Origin: Paenibacillus dokdonensis
Lineage (GTDB): Bacteria; Bacillota; Bacilli; Paenibacillales; Paenibacillaceae
Direction: 5' to 3'
Assembly (NCBI RefSeq): GCF_004916975.1
Contig: NZ_STGQ01000001.1
Location: 3,217,674 to 3,281,673, forward strand
DNA: 64,000 bases
The number at the start of each line of letters is the position of its first letter. Position 1 is the first letter of the stretch. The notes below the pieces were generated by a model that saw only the letters and a program-made list of their open reading frames with translations, did no database searches and was not told where the DNA came from. This document shows, piece after piece, positions 17,785 to 25,540 of this stretch. A program made the translations under genes and the position numbers.

Positions 17785-18726
17785 ATGAAAAAGGCACTAC
17801 TTCCACTTTTATTATGTTTTATCTTAATTTTAAGCGCCTGCGGTAAGCAATCAGCGGAAGACAAGGGGGCAGCGCCTAAATCCGCTGTAGATCCCGAAGA
17901 CAAAACGATCACTTACCAATCCGAGGATGGTCCTGTCGAGGTTCCAGCTCATCCTGAGCGGGTCATTGTACTATCTACTTATGCCGGAAATGTAATTTCG
18001 CTGGGGGTAACTCTGGTGGGTGTGGATGTTTGGTCGAAAAAGAGTCCGATTTTTGAAAAGGACTTAAAGGCTGTTGCCGAAGTATCAGATGAGAATTTAG
18101 AGAAAATTATTGAACTCAATCCTGATTTAATTATTGGTTTATCCGGCTCGGATATTAAGAATCTCGACAAATTGAAGCAAATAGCTCCTACCGTTACTTT
18201 TACGTACGGGAAATTGGATTATTTAACACAGCATTTAGAGATCGGTAAGCTGCTTAATAAAGAGCAAGAGGCTATAGCCTGGGTGGATGATTTCAAACAG
18301 CGGACCGAAAAGTCCGGGGAGAAAATCAAGGCCAAAATTGGTGAGAATGCTACGGTTTCTGTGATTGAAAATGATGATAAACAGCTGTATGTTTTTGGAG
18401 ACAACTGGGGTCGGGGCACAGAAATTCTGTATCAAAAAATGAAACTCAACATGCCGAGCAGGGTTAAAGAGGTAGCCTTGAAGAAGGGTTACTATGCGAT
18501 TTCTTCTGAAGTATTGTCAGAGTTTGTAGGTGATTATGTGATTTTCAGCAAGGACAGAGAGGGTGACACTTCATTTGCATTCCAGGAAACATCGACATAC
18601 AAAAATATTCCGGCTGTGAAGAATCATCATGTATTCGAAGTCAATGCGAGAGCGTTTTATTTTAGCGACCCCATAAGTCTTGACTATCAATTGAAATTCT
18701 TTGAACAAAGCTTTCTGGGTGAGTAG
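17785..18726 (+). CDS. Iron-siderophore ABC transporter substrate-binding lipoprotein
   Basis: 313 residues. The signal peptide ends in the lipobox LSAC, giving a lipid-anchored protein on the outer face of the membrane. The FhuD/BtuF-type fold is shown by PAHPERVIVLSTYAGNVISL, the ENLEKIIELNPDLIIGLSGS segment and NHHVFEVNARAFYFSDPISL near the C-terminus. It should capture a ferric siderophore (hydroxamate-type is a guess). No permease or ATPase gene is adjacent, so it must use a transporter encoded elsewhere. Start at 17785 follows AAGGAG nine bases upstream. A Fur box controls it. Confidence 0.9.
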   Translation: MKKALLPLLLCFILILSACGKQSAEDKGAAPKSAVDPEDKTITYQSEDGPVEVPAHPERVIVLSTYAGNVISLGVTLVGVDVWSKKSPIFEKDLKAVAEVSDENLEKIIELNPDLIIGLSGSDIKNLDKLKQIAPTVTFTYGKLDYLTQHLEIGKLLNKEQEAIAWVDDFKQRTEKSGEKIKAKIGENATVSVIENDDKQLYVFGDNWGRGTEILYQKMKLNMPSRVKEVALKKGYYAISSEVLSEFVGDYVIFSKDREGDTSFAFQETSTYKNIPAVKNHHVFEVNARAFYFSDPISLDYQLKFFEQSFLGE

Positions 18727-18747
18727 CGAACTGCCCGTTTGTTGAAT

Positions 18748-18788
18748 AAAGGCAGCCGATTATGTTGAGATCGGCTGCCTTCTTGTTT
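18748..18788 (+). terminator. Terminator of the siderophore-binding gene
   Basis: GGCAGCCGAT/ATCGGCTGCC stem with a nine-base loop, followed by TTCTTGTTTTT. Confidence 0.88.
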
Positions 18789-18978
18789 TTATTGAGCTAT
18801 CGCTTCACGTTAGGTTATCGCCAGCACCCTGTCTAAACTTTATTATTACGCTCTAGTTCTTTATTGTTCAGTACTTCATTTTATCGAATATCAACAAATC
18901 TTTTGCATTTCCCCACCCCATGCGTTATTGTTTTTATATTGACAAATTTGCAGGTCTATATAAGGAGGTTAACACGCT

Positions 18979-19563
18979 ATGTGCCCCCGTACCAAAGCAC
19001 AAAATGAGCTCATACGCATGCAGCGCAGAGAACTGATTCTGGACGTCGCCGCGCGCTCCTACTTTCGCACGGGCGGCAGCTTTGATATTCGCGACGTCGC
19101 CCGCGAGGCAGGTCTTGGTTACGGCACAGTATACCATTATTACCCCAATCGGCATTTATTAATAGAAGATGTGCTAGGAAGCGGCTTCGAACGATGTGAG
19201 CAAGTTATCGCACAATGGGCGAACATCAGCGGCAGCCCCCCGGATGACTCTCCGTTGTTGACGTATTGTAAAGCGCTGCTCCGGCTGTGGCAATCGGATG
19301 CCCGCGCATATCTCGTCTACAAAATGGCGGCGGAACATTATGCAGGCTTGCCTGAAAGGGATCGGCACCACGCCAAAAGAAAATTTATGGAACGGCTGTA
19401 CGTTCCACTCCAAACGATCGCCCAGTGCGAAGACGACAGCGTCGACCATATGCTTGCCGTGCTGGTCGGTTGCTGTGGGCTACACTACTATGCGGGCAAT
19501 TCCGACCTGGACGTCGAACGAATCGCCCGACTCGCTATGCAAGCTATTACGAAGGAGTCCTGA
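18979..19563 (+). CDS. TetR/AcrR-family regulator
   Basis: 194 residues with an N-terminal helix-turn-helix (FDIRDVAREAGLGYGTVYHY) and an unassigned ligand-binding C-terminal domain. The ATG follows AAGGAGGTTAAC. It is separated by only seven bases from the methionine aminopeptidase gene downstream, so the two form an operon ended by a strong hairpin. The coding sequence is visibly more GC-rich than flanking core genes, suggesting acquisition. It probably represses its own operon; the effector is unknown. Confidence 0.9.
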   Translation: MCPRTKAQNELIRMQRRELILDVAARSYFRTGGSFDIRDVAREAGLGYGTVYHYYPNRHLLIEDVLGSGFERCEQVIAQWANISGSPPDDSPLLTYCKALLRLWQSDARAYLVYKMAAEHYAGLPERDRHHAKRKFMERLYVPLQTIAQCEDDSVDHMLAVLVGCCGLHYYAGNSDLDVERIARLAMQAITKES

Positions 19564-19570
19564 TACGAAC

Positions 19571-20317
19571 ATGGTCATTTTAAAAAGCAAGCATGAAATT
19601 GAGGCTATCCGCAAAGCATGCCAAGTGGTGGCTGAATGCCATCGTACAATCGCCCCGCTTATCCAACCGGGGATTACCACCAACGAGATTGAGCGTATAT
19701 TCGAGGACATTATGTTGAAGCACGGCGCAAAGCCATACCAGAAAGGCTATAAGGGCTATCAATATGCGACCTGTGCCTCCGCCAACGATGTGATCGCACA
19801 TGGCTTCCCTAGCAATAAGCCACTTGAGGAAGGCGATATCGTGACGATCGACACGGTCGCTGAGCTCGATGGATGGCTCGGCGATTCGGCCTGGAGTTAT
19901 GCGGTCGGGCAGATCTCGCCGACGGCCGAGAAGTTGATGCGTGTCACGAAGGAATGTCTTGACCTGGGCATCGAGCAGGCGCAGCCCGGCAATCGACTCG
20001 GCGACGTGACGAGTGCGATTCAGCGGCATGCGGAATCACACGGTTTCGGCGTTGTGCGCGACCTTCTCGCCCACGGCATCGGCCGCGACCTGCATGAAGA
20101 GCCGACTTATATGCATGTCGGCAAGCCTGGAAAAGGCCTCCGTATCAAAGAAGGTATGGTGTTCACGATTGAGCCCATGATCACCGAAGGCTCCTACTTC
20201 ATGACAATCGATCCGGACGGCTGGACCGCACGGACGATGGACAACAAGCTCGCCGCCCAATACGAGCATACGATCGCCATCACGGCTGAGGGTCCACAAA
20301 TTTTGACCGCGCAATAG
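19571..20317 (+). CDS. map: Type I methionine aminopeptidase (accessory copy)
   Basis: Removes N-terminal methionine from nascent proteins. The 248-residue protein has all expected metal and catalytic residues: H77, D94, D105, H168, H175, E201 and E232, in VIAHGFP, TIDTVAELDGWLGDSAW, LLAHGIG, TIEPM and YEHTI. The essential map copy of Firmicutes normally lies in the ribosomal protein cluster, so this looks like a second copy. The AAGGAG site lies in the end of the TetR gene, about 13 bases from the ATG. A resistance or stress paralog is possible. Confidence 0.93.
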   Translation: MVILKSKHEIEAIRKACQVVAECHRTIAPLIQPGITTNEIERIFEDIMLKHGAKPYQKGYKGYQYATCASANDVIAHGFPSNKPLEEGDIVTIDTVAELDGWLGDSAWSYAVGQISPTAEKLMRVTKECLDLGIEQAQPGNRLGDVTSAIQRHAESHGFGVVRDLLAHGIGRDLHEEPTYMHVGKPGKGLRIKEGMVFTIEPMITEGSYFMTIDPDGWTARTMDNKLAAQYEHTIAITAEGPQILTAQ

Positions 20318-20321
20318 AAAA

Positions 20322-20363
20322 AAAGAGGTCGACCAACGAAATGGTCGACCTCTTTTTTTCGTA
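20322..20363. terminator. Terminator of the TetR-map operon
   Basis: Stem GAGGTCGACCA/TGGTCGACCTC around a short loop, with A-run to the left and eight T to the right, so it can work in both directions. Confidence 0.93.
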
Positions 20364-20546
20364 TTCGGCATAGCATCTTTCTTTATATTTTTTCATTCCA
20401 CAACTTTATTGGCCTAGTCTATGTAGTGTAGTGCTAAGGAGAAAGAAAATAAGTCCATCACTTTGATTTGGAGGTTAAATCATTTCCAATTAGTAAAGGG
20501 ATAGGCTCTCTTTGGCATTAAGCAAGGCAGTGTAAGGTATTTGTGA

Positions 20547-20651
20547 CTACAAAAAATCATCGTCCGCTAACTCATCTGCCTGGCGTTCATAATCTTCTAC
20601 ATTAGCTGGGATCTTTAATCTTATTTTATCGACATCAAGGATTACTCCCAT
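20547..20651 (-). pseudogene. Gene fragment or tiny ORF, C-terminal-like, unassigned
   Basis: Minus-strand reading from an ATG at 20651 gives 34 residues (VILDVDKIRLKIPANVEDYE then an acidic end), and the same frame is open and protein-like about 40 bases further upstream (VARPETFKHASK). No ribosome site is visible. It looks like the tail of a lost gene, but could be a short peptide gene. I do not recognise the family. Confidence 0.35.
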
Positions 20652-20667
20652 TTTGCTCGCATGTTTG

Positions 20668-20808
20668 AACGTCTCAGGCCTTGCTACCGGAACCTATGAT
20701 ATCGCGATTGCGATCATTGATCCGGAAACGAATAAGCCTGGCGTGGACTTTGCGAATACAAACCGGCTGACAGATGGCTCATTCAAGTTGAGCAGTGTGA
20801 CGAAGTAA
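20668..20808 (+). pseudogene. C-terminal fragment resembling a DUF4832 / glycosidase-type protein
   Basis: An open plus-strand frame of 47 codons ending in TAA reads ATGTYDIAIAIIDPETNKPG and then LTDGSFKLSSVT. This resembles the last beta-strands of DUF4832-containing secreted glycan proteins of Paenibacillus. No start, signal peptide or N-terminal domains remain. A terminator follows, as would suit the end of a former gene. It meets the opposite-strand fragment at about 20650-20690, marking a deletion scar. Confidence 0.45.
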
Positions 20809-20821
20809 ACGCCGTGACATG

Positions 20822-20872
20822 AAAAGAGCAGGAATAAGGGCACAGTACCCTTTGTTCCTGCTCTTTCTTTTA
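20822..20872. terminator. Hairpin after the DUF4832-like fragment
   Basis: AAGAGCAGGAA/TTCCTGCTCTT stem, with an inner GGGCACAGTACCC loop region, followed by TCTTTT. It lies between the fragment and the convergent TetR gene. Confidence 0.8.
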
Positions 20873-20930
20873 TTGAATAATAACTATCGTCAGCTGAACA
20901 CAACTATCAATAAGTTCCAGCCTCTCTCCC

Positions 20931-21494
20931 CTAAACGGGAGACACAGGTATCATTTGATTGCGTTCCATCAGAATCCACAACTCTTCGACCAATTCTTCT
21001 GCGGGGTAAGACTCGGAAGAGGTAATCCACCATTCAATCATGCCTGCCATTGCGGAAGCGAGGAATTGAAGCATAATCTCCTTGTTCCTTCCCTGGTTGA
21101 TGCCACTCATATCGATCTGTTTATCCAATCCTCGAAGCAGAGCAGCCTGCAAGCGGGTTCGAAATTCCGGGACGCTTTGATCAGCCAGCACTGCATCATA
21201 GAATGGGGCATGCTCTCTCAGATACCGAAAACTGTGCAGCAAAGCTTCTTTGGAAGGAAAAATGCCAGTAACTCCGCAGAAGAGACTGCTCTCGATCAGC
21301 TCCACCAAGTGGGATTTAATACACTGATCCAGCAAGTCGAACTTGTCCATAAAATGCAGATACACCGTTCCGCGACTTACATTGGCCCGCTCAGCGATTT
21401 GATTAATCGTGATTTGCTCAAAATTTTTCTCGGACAGCAGTTTAATAAATGCCTCTATAATCGATTCACGTGATTTTAGTATTCTTCTATCCAT
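20931..21494 (-). CDS. TetR/AcrR-family regulator
   Basis: 187 residues from the ATG at 21494 behind AAGGAGTAAGC. The helix-turn-helix is ITINQIAERANVSRGTVYLH, and the C-terminal domain (TetR_C-type, about residues 75-187) includes GMIEWWITSSES. It is divergent from an oxidoreductase gene across 175 bases that contain palindromic sequences, so it probably controls that gene and itself. The ligand is unknown. Confidence 0.9.
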   Translation of the reverse strand: MDRRILKSRESIIEAFIKLLSEKNFEQITINQIAERANVSRGTVYLHFMDKFDLLDQCIKSHLVELIESSLFCGVTGIFPSKEALLHSFRYLREHAPFYDAVLADQSVPEFRTRLQAALLRGLDKQIDMSGINQGRNKEIMLQFLASAMAGMIEWWITSSESYPAEELVEELWILMERNQMIPVSPV

Positions 21495-21542
21495 GCTTAC
21501 TCCTTTTTGATCAAACAGAGATTGAACAATACCGTAAAATGT

Positions 21543-21619
21543 GTTCAATATTGTACATATTCCATTGTTTTAACAATTGTTCCCCAATCCCATCATAAGT
21601 ACAATCAATTATATTGAAC
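21543..21619. promoter_or_regulatory. Divergent control region with candidate TetR operators
   Basis: Between the TetR gene and the oxidoreductase gene lie GTTCAATATTGTAC (21543-21556) and its inverted counterpart GTACAA...TATTGAAC (21599-21619). A perfect 14-base palindrome ATTGTTTTAACAAT sits at 21564-21577. Any of these could bind the adjacent TetR dimer. Confidence 0.5.
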
Positions 21620-21669
21620 GGCTATGAACAAATCAACCAACAGCCAGCAATACCGAATGGAGGACGACA

Positions 21670-22644
21670 ATGATGAAAGCAGTAGTGATAGAGAATTATG
21701 GTGGCTCGGAAGTTTTTGCGGAGAAGGAGTGCGATATACCACATATTCGTGATACACAGGTGCTCGTGGAGATGAGGGCGACCACGGTATCCTCAGCAGA
21801 TCAACTGATCAGGAGTGGAACATTCCGTCAATTCATGCCCACCCAATTCCCTCATGTTCTTGGAGTCGACATCGCTGGTATCGTCGTGGCTACTGGAAAA
21901 AAGGTTACTCGTGTACAAACCGGGGAACGCGTTCTTGCAGTGTCACGTACAGGCGGGGGCTACGCTGAATATGTCGCTGTGGAAGAATGCGATCTTGCTG
22001 TGATACCGCAGTCTCTTTCCGATGCAGAAGCCGCTTCGCTCTCTGCTTCCGGCATGACGGCCTGGCTATCCCTATTTCACTATGGCAAGCTGCAGCCGGG
22101 TCAGCGTATTCTGATCCACGCCGGTGCAGGTGGCGTAGGACATCTCGCCATACAATTAGCCAAACAGCATGGAGCTTATGTGATTACCACAGCTCAGGCA
22201 CATAATCATCCCTTTGTTCTTCAGCTCGGTGCCGACGAAGTGATTGATTATACAACAACCGACTTTGCGGAGACTCTGAGTCCTGTTGATGTCGTGCTGG
22301 ATATGGTTCGTGACCCAGATGTCGATAAAGTTACGGGAATCGGATTAACAGAACTGAAGAATTACAACATTTTAAAGGATAATGGGACGTTCATCTCTCT
22401 TGTAAATCCGGCGATTGCGAAACACCCTCTCATCCGTGGGATTGATGCCCAGTTTGCCTTGATCACCCCGGGTGCGGGTGACTGGGAAGCGTTTATTCAA
22501 TGGATTCAGACGAATAAGCTCGACATACATGTGGACCACGTATTCCCCTTTACCGGCCAAGGTGTAGCCGAAGCTCATGAATATTACGATACCCGGAATA
22601 AGAGAGGCAAATTAGTCATTCAGAGGGACTCTATTCACAGATAA
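21670..22644 (+). CDS. NADP-dependent zinc-free MDR oxidoreductase (quinone reductase-like)
   Basis: 324 residues of the medium-chain dehydrogenase/reductase superfamily. The GroES-like N-terminal part carries HVLGVDIAGIVVATGKKVTR, and the Rossmann motif is HAGAGGVGHLAIQLAKQHGA. The cysteines and histidine that bind catalytic zinc in alcohol dehydrogenases are absent, so it belongs to the quinone/enone reductase branch. It likely reduces an electrophilic carbonyl compound. GGAGGACGACA precedes the ATG. The divergent TetR gene suggests induction by such a compound. Confidence 0.9.
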   Translation: MMKAVVIENYGGSEVFAEKECDIPHIRDTQVLVEMRATTVSSADQLIRSGTFRQFMPTQFPHVLGVDIAGIVVATGKKVTRVQTGERVLAVSRTGGGYAEYVAVEECDLAVIPQSLSDAEAASLSASGMTAWLSLFHYGKLQPGQRILIHAGAGGVGHLAIQLAKQHGAYVITTAQAHNHPFVLQLGADEVIDYTTTDFAETLSPVDVVLDMVRDPDVDKVTGIGLTELKNYNILKDNGTFISLVNPAIAKHPLIRGIDAQFALITPGAGDWEAFIQWIQTNKLDIHVDHVFPFTGQGVAEAHEYYDTRNKRGKLVIQRDSIHR

Positions 22645-22687
22645 TCCATCGTTAGAAATCTTACTACGTCTAGGATGATCGAATTGT

Positions 22688-22840
22688 GCAATCGGACAGG
22701 TGTTAGGACGGCACCATTCCGCGATTGCCAGAGAGCGGCTATGCGTGGGTGAAGATAGCATGTACACGGCGGAGCATTCCCACTGGGCCTACATCGCACG
22801 CCTAATGTCCAGTAGACCTGTAGGAAGGGGCTTTCTTTAT
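22688..22840 (+). pseudogene. Relic of an IS30-type transposase N-terminus
   Basis: The frame reads AIGQVLGRHHSAIARERLCV, then a short gap and MYTAEHSHWAYIARLMSSRP. This matches the layout of IS30-family transposases: a helix-turn-helix (usual form LGRSPSTISREL) followed by a Y-x-A-E-x-A motif and a KP-rich link. No intact start, catalytic DDE region or full-length frame remains. It lies about 45 bases after the oxidoreductase gene. Confidence 0.5.
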
Positions 22841-23134
22841 AAAAACTTGCTGCTATTTATGGTAAGGTTCACCGTGTTTGATCTTAAACAAAACTGCCCG
22901 TTAGTTCAATAAAAGGACGCTCCCATGCCTTCGCTTGGGCTACGTCCTCCCCCCTACATTCCATCTTCAATATTTAACTAAAGAACGTATGCGGGTAGCA
23001 TCTAATGCTTAAAAGGAACCTTATCTTAATCAAAGCACTAAGAAAACACTTTATTTTCTAGTCTAAAACTGAATTTTATTATCTTTTGACAACAAGTCCC
23101 ACATGTTCGCGTATGCAAGAACTTATTATTTCCT
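22841..23134. other. Intergenic stretch with hairpin, no gene
   Basis: AT-rich sequence between the IS relic and the tyrA terminator. It contains a hairpin GGACG...CCCATGCC/CGCTTGGG...CGTCC (22915-22948) followed on the minus strand by TTTTATT, and a copy of a motif (22892-22916) also found at 18729-18752. I see no coding sequence. Confidence 0.4.
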
Positions 23135-23190
23135 AAAAAAAAAGGGCCACCATTATTGGTGGCCTGTCGCCCATATAAGGGCAACTCAGT
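23135..23190 (-). terminator. Terminator of the trp-hisC-tyrA operon
   Basis: On the minus strand a small hairpin GCCC/GGGC (23169-23182) is followed by the perfect stem GGCCACCA/TGGTGGCC (23145-23164) and nine T. It lies about 105 bases past the tyrA stop. Confidence 0.85.
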
Positions 23191-23295
23191 TATTTGGATA
23201 GGAGTGGAGAGAAACCATACTGTACTTTTATTATATGTATACGTTTTCATTTTGTCAACCCTATATTAGAACTTGAAATGTAAACGTTTTATGGA

Positions 23296-24390
23296 CTACA
23301 GCGAAATGCTGTAGTCCATGTTGTTAAGCAGCTCTTTGGCCCGCTCCATATCCGTTTCCTGGCGGAAAGACAATCGCATGATGCCAGGTACATCTTCTCG
23401 ACTCTCGATGATCTGCATATTGCTCAGGTTAATATGGTTTATCCCGAGCTCAGTTGCGATTTTGCCAATAATACCAGGATGATCCGGTACATCAATGTAC
23501 AGGTCAAAAGAGGAAGTAATCATGCCCTTACGGCCTTCTGGAAGCTCGCTGCGGAAGTCGTTGGCTTTGGCAAAGGCTTCTGTGATCCCTTCACCGTCGT
23601 CTGCCTCAAGCATTTGTACAAACGATGTGATCCCCTCGTTCCAATCCGAAAGCATCTGAAGCATAATATCACGGTTATTCAGCAGAATATCACGCCAAAT
23701 CAACGGATCACTGGAAGCAATCCGTGTAATATCCCGGAAGCCGCCTGCAGCCAGCCTGCGGTAAAGGGAATTGGTCTCATTGTAATCACACACTTGGTTT
23801 ACCAGCGCTACAGCAATGATATGCGGAAGATGGCTGATGGCACCAACAATTCTGTCATGCTCTACCGGATCGACCTTAACAATTTGAGCGCGGGTATATA
23901 CGAGAAGATGCACTAATGATTCATACACCCCTTCCGGCAGCCCGGTTGGAGGCGTCAGGACATAATAAGCGTTCTCGAACAGCAGCGGTGTTGCCGCTTC
24001 AACTCCTGAGCGCTCCGAACCCGCCATCGGGTGACCGCCGATAAAATAGACGTCCTGAAGCTCAAGCTTGGCTGCCGCTGCAGCGATGCTCGCTTTGGTA
24101 CTTCCAACATCGGTGATAATGCAGCCTTTCTTTAAAGGCATGGAACTAAGCTTCGTCAGGTACTCGTCCAATTTGCCCACAGGTACACATAAAAAAATGA
24201 AGTCGGCATCCAGTGCCGCTTCCTCTATGGACAGCGTGGCTTCATCGACAACACCACGGCTTATATACTTTTCAGCGGAGACGGGACGGTGGGCATGACC
24301 CACGACGGTAATCCCCGGCTTGCCTTTGAAGCAAAGAGCCAGAGAACCGCCGATGAGTCCCACTCCGAAAATTGCAATTTTCGTAGTCAT
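23296..24390 (-). CDS. tyrA: Prephenate dehydrogenase
   Basis: Oxidative decarboxylation of prephenate to 4-hydroxyphenylpyruvate for tyrosine synthesis. 364 residues. The NAD-binding motif FGVGLIGGSLALCFKG is at the N-terminus, GGHPMAGSERSGVEAA and SHLPHIIAVAL are in the helical catalytic domain, and an ACT regulatory domain (LYIDVPDHPGIIGKIATELG) forms the last 75 residues, suggesting feedback control. Last gene of the trp-hisC-tyrA run, with GTGAGG upstream of the ATG. Confidence 0.96.
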   Translation of the reverse strand: MTTKIAIFGVGLIGGSLALCFKGKPGITVVGHAHRPVSAEKYISRGVVDEATLSIEEAALDADFIFLCVPVGKLDEYLTKLSSMPLKKGCIITDVGSTKASIAAAAAKLELQDVYFIGGHPMAGSERSGVEAATPLLFENAYYVLTPPTGLPEGVYESLVHLLVYTRAQIVKVDPVEHDRIVGAISHLPHIIAVALVNQVCDYNETNSLYRRLAAGGFRDITRIASSDPLIWRDILLNNRDIMLQMLSDWNEGITSFVQMLEADDGEGITEAFAKANDFRSELPEGRKGMITSSFDLYIDVPDHPGIIGKIATELGINHINLSNMQIIESREDVPGIMRLSFRQETDMERAKELLNNMDYSISL

Positions 24391-24418
24391 GTTACCTCAC
24401 TTGATTGTTCGCATCTTA

Positions 24419-25516
24419 TTATGCATGAGCCTTTTCTTCTTCCAATACCTGCTCCAGCGCATGAATAAATGCTTTATTTTGTTCTTGCGAGCCTACGGTC
24501 ACCCGAATATGTGTCGGGTACTTGCTGTGGCCGCCACGAATAATAATACCTTTGCGGAGCAATGCTTCGAATATTTGACCCGAAGGCTTGCGTACATCCA
24601 CCATGATGAAGTTGCCATGAGCAGGGAAATACTCCAGACCTAGACGGTCAAACGCACCTTGAAGCTGTACAATTCCCGCAGCATTAGCGGTACGGCACAT
24701 TGCAATGTATTCTTGATCTTTCAGAGCTGCTTTAGCCGCTGCCTGAGCTACACGTGACGTGTTGAACGGCTCACGCACCTGATTAATCAGTTTAATAACA
24801 TCAGGCTGTCCTACACCATATCCGATACGCAGGGAAGCGAGACCGTATATTTTGGAGAATGTGCGCAAAATGACAACATTCGGATATTTATCAAGATATT
24901 GAATGCTGTTCGGGTAAGACAAATCTGTCACATACTCACAATATGCTTCATCGAGGACAACCAATACATCCCCTGGAACTTTTTCCAGGAATGCTGTCAG
25001 TACTTGCTCAGACAAAATGGTGCCTGTCGGATTGTTCGGATTGCATACCCAAATCATTTTCGTATGGTCGTTGACCTTATCCAGCATCGCATCCAAGTCG
25101 TGGGTACCATCAACAAGTGGCACTTCAATGCTGATCGCTCCTTCGATATCCGCGTTGCTTTTGTATACCGAGAACGTTTGGTCTGCCATGATGGTTTCAT
25201 CACCAGGAACAAAGAATGCACGTGCAAGCAGGGCGATAATTTCATCCGAACCGCAGCCAAAGATGATTTGATTGGCATTCACGCCAAGAGAGCTCGCAAG
25301 ATCAGCCGTCAACTCGACAGACCCGCCATCCGGATAGATGCTGATATTTTCCAGCTCAGCCAGGATAGCCTCTTTTACTTTAGGAGAGGCACCATATGGG
25401 TTTTCGTTTGACGCCAATTTGATGACCTCATCCAGTCCTAGCTCTCTTTTCACGTCTTCAATTGGTTTGCCCGGCTGATACACGGGAAGATTCACAATAT
25501 GGGATTTTGGTTTCAT
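24419..25516 (-). CDS. hisC: Histidinol-phosphate / aromatic aminotransferase
   Basis: PLP-dependent class I/II aminotransferase, 365 residues from the ATG at 25516. Motifs are ASNENPYGASPKVKEA, the PLP contact region NPNNPTGT, VVLDEAYCEY, and the PLP-lysine segment TFSKIYGLASLRIGYG. In B. subtilis the enzyme in this position serves both histidine synthesis and tyrosine/phenylalanine formation, which explains its place between trpA and tyrA. Confidence 0.95.
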   Translation of the reverse strand: MKPKSHIVNLPVYQPGKPIEDVKRELGLDEVIKLASNENPYGASPKVKEAILAELENISIYPDGGSVELTADLASSLGVNANQIIFGCGSDEIIALLARAFFVPGDETIMADQTFSVYKSNADIEGAISIEVPLVDGTHDLDAMLDKVNDHTKMIWVCNPNNPTGTILSEQVLTAFLEKVPGDVLVVLDEAYCEYVTDLSYPNSIQYLDKYPNVVILRTFSKIYGLASLRIGYGVGQPDVIKLINQVREPFNTSRVAQAAAKAALKDQEYIAMCRTANAAGIVQLQGAFDRLGLEYFPAHGNFIMVDVRKPSGQIFEALLRKGIIIRGGHSKYPTHIRVTVGSQEQNKAFIHALEQVLEEEKAHA

Positions 25517-25540
25517 GATAACCACTCACTTTCAGCAAAT

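Noticed and set aside
19298..19570. Upstream extension of the map reading frame
   Set aside because: It overlaps the TetR gene in another frame; MetAP homology begins at the ATG at 19571.
23038..23250. 70-codon minus-strand frame after tyrA
   Set aside because: It crosses the operon terminator hairpin and has no ribosome site; treated as noncoding.
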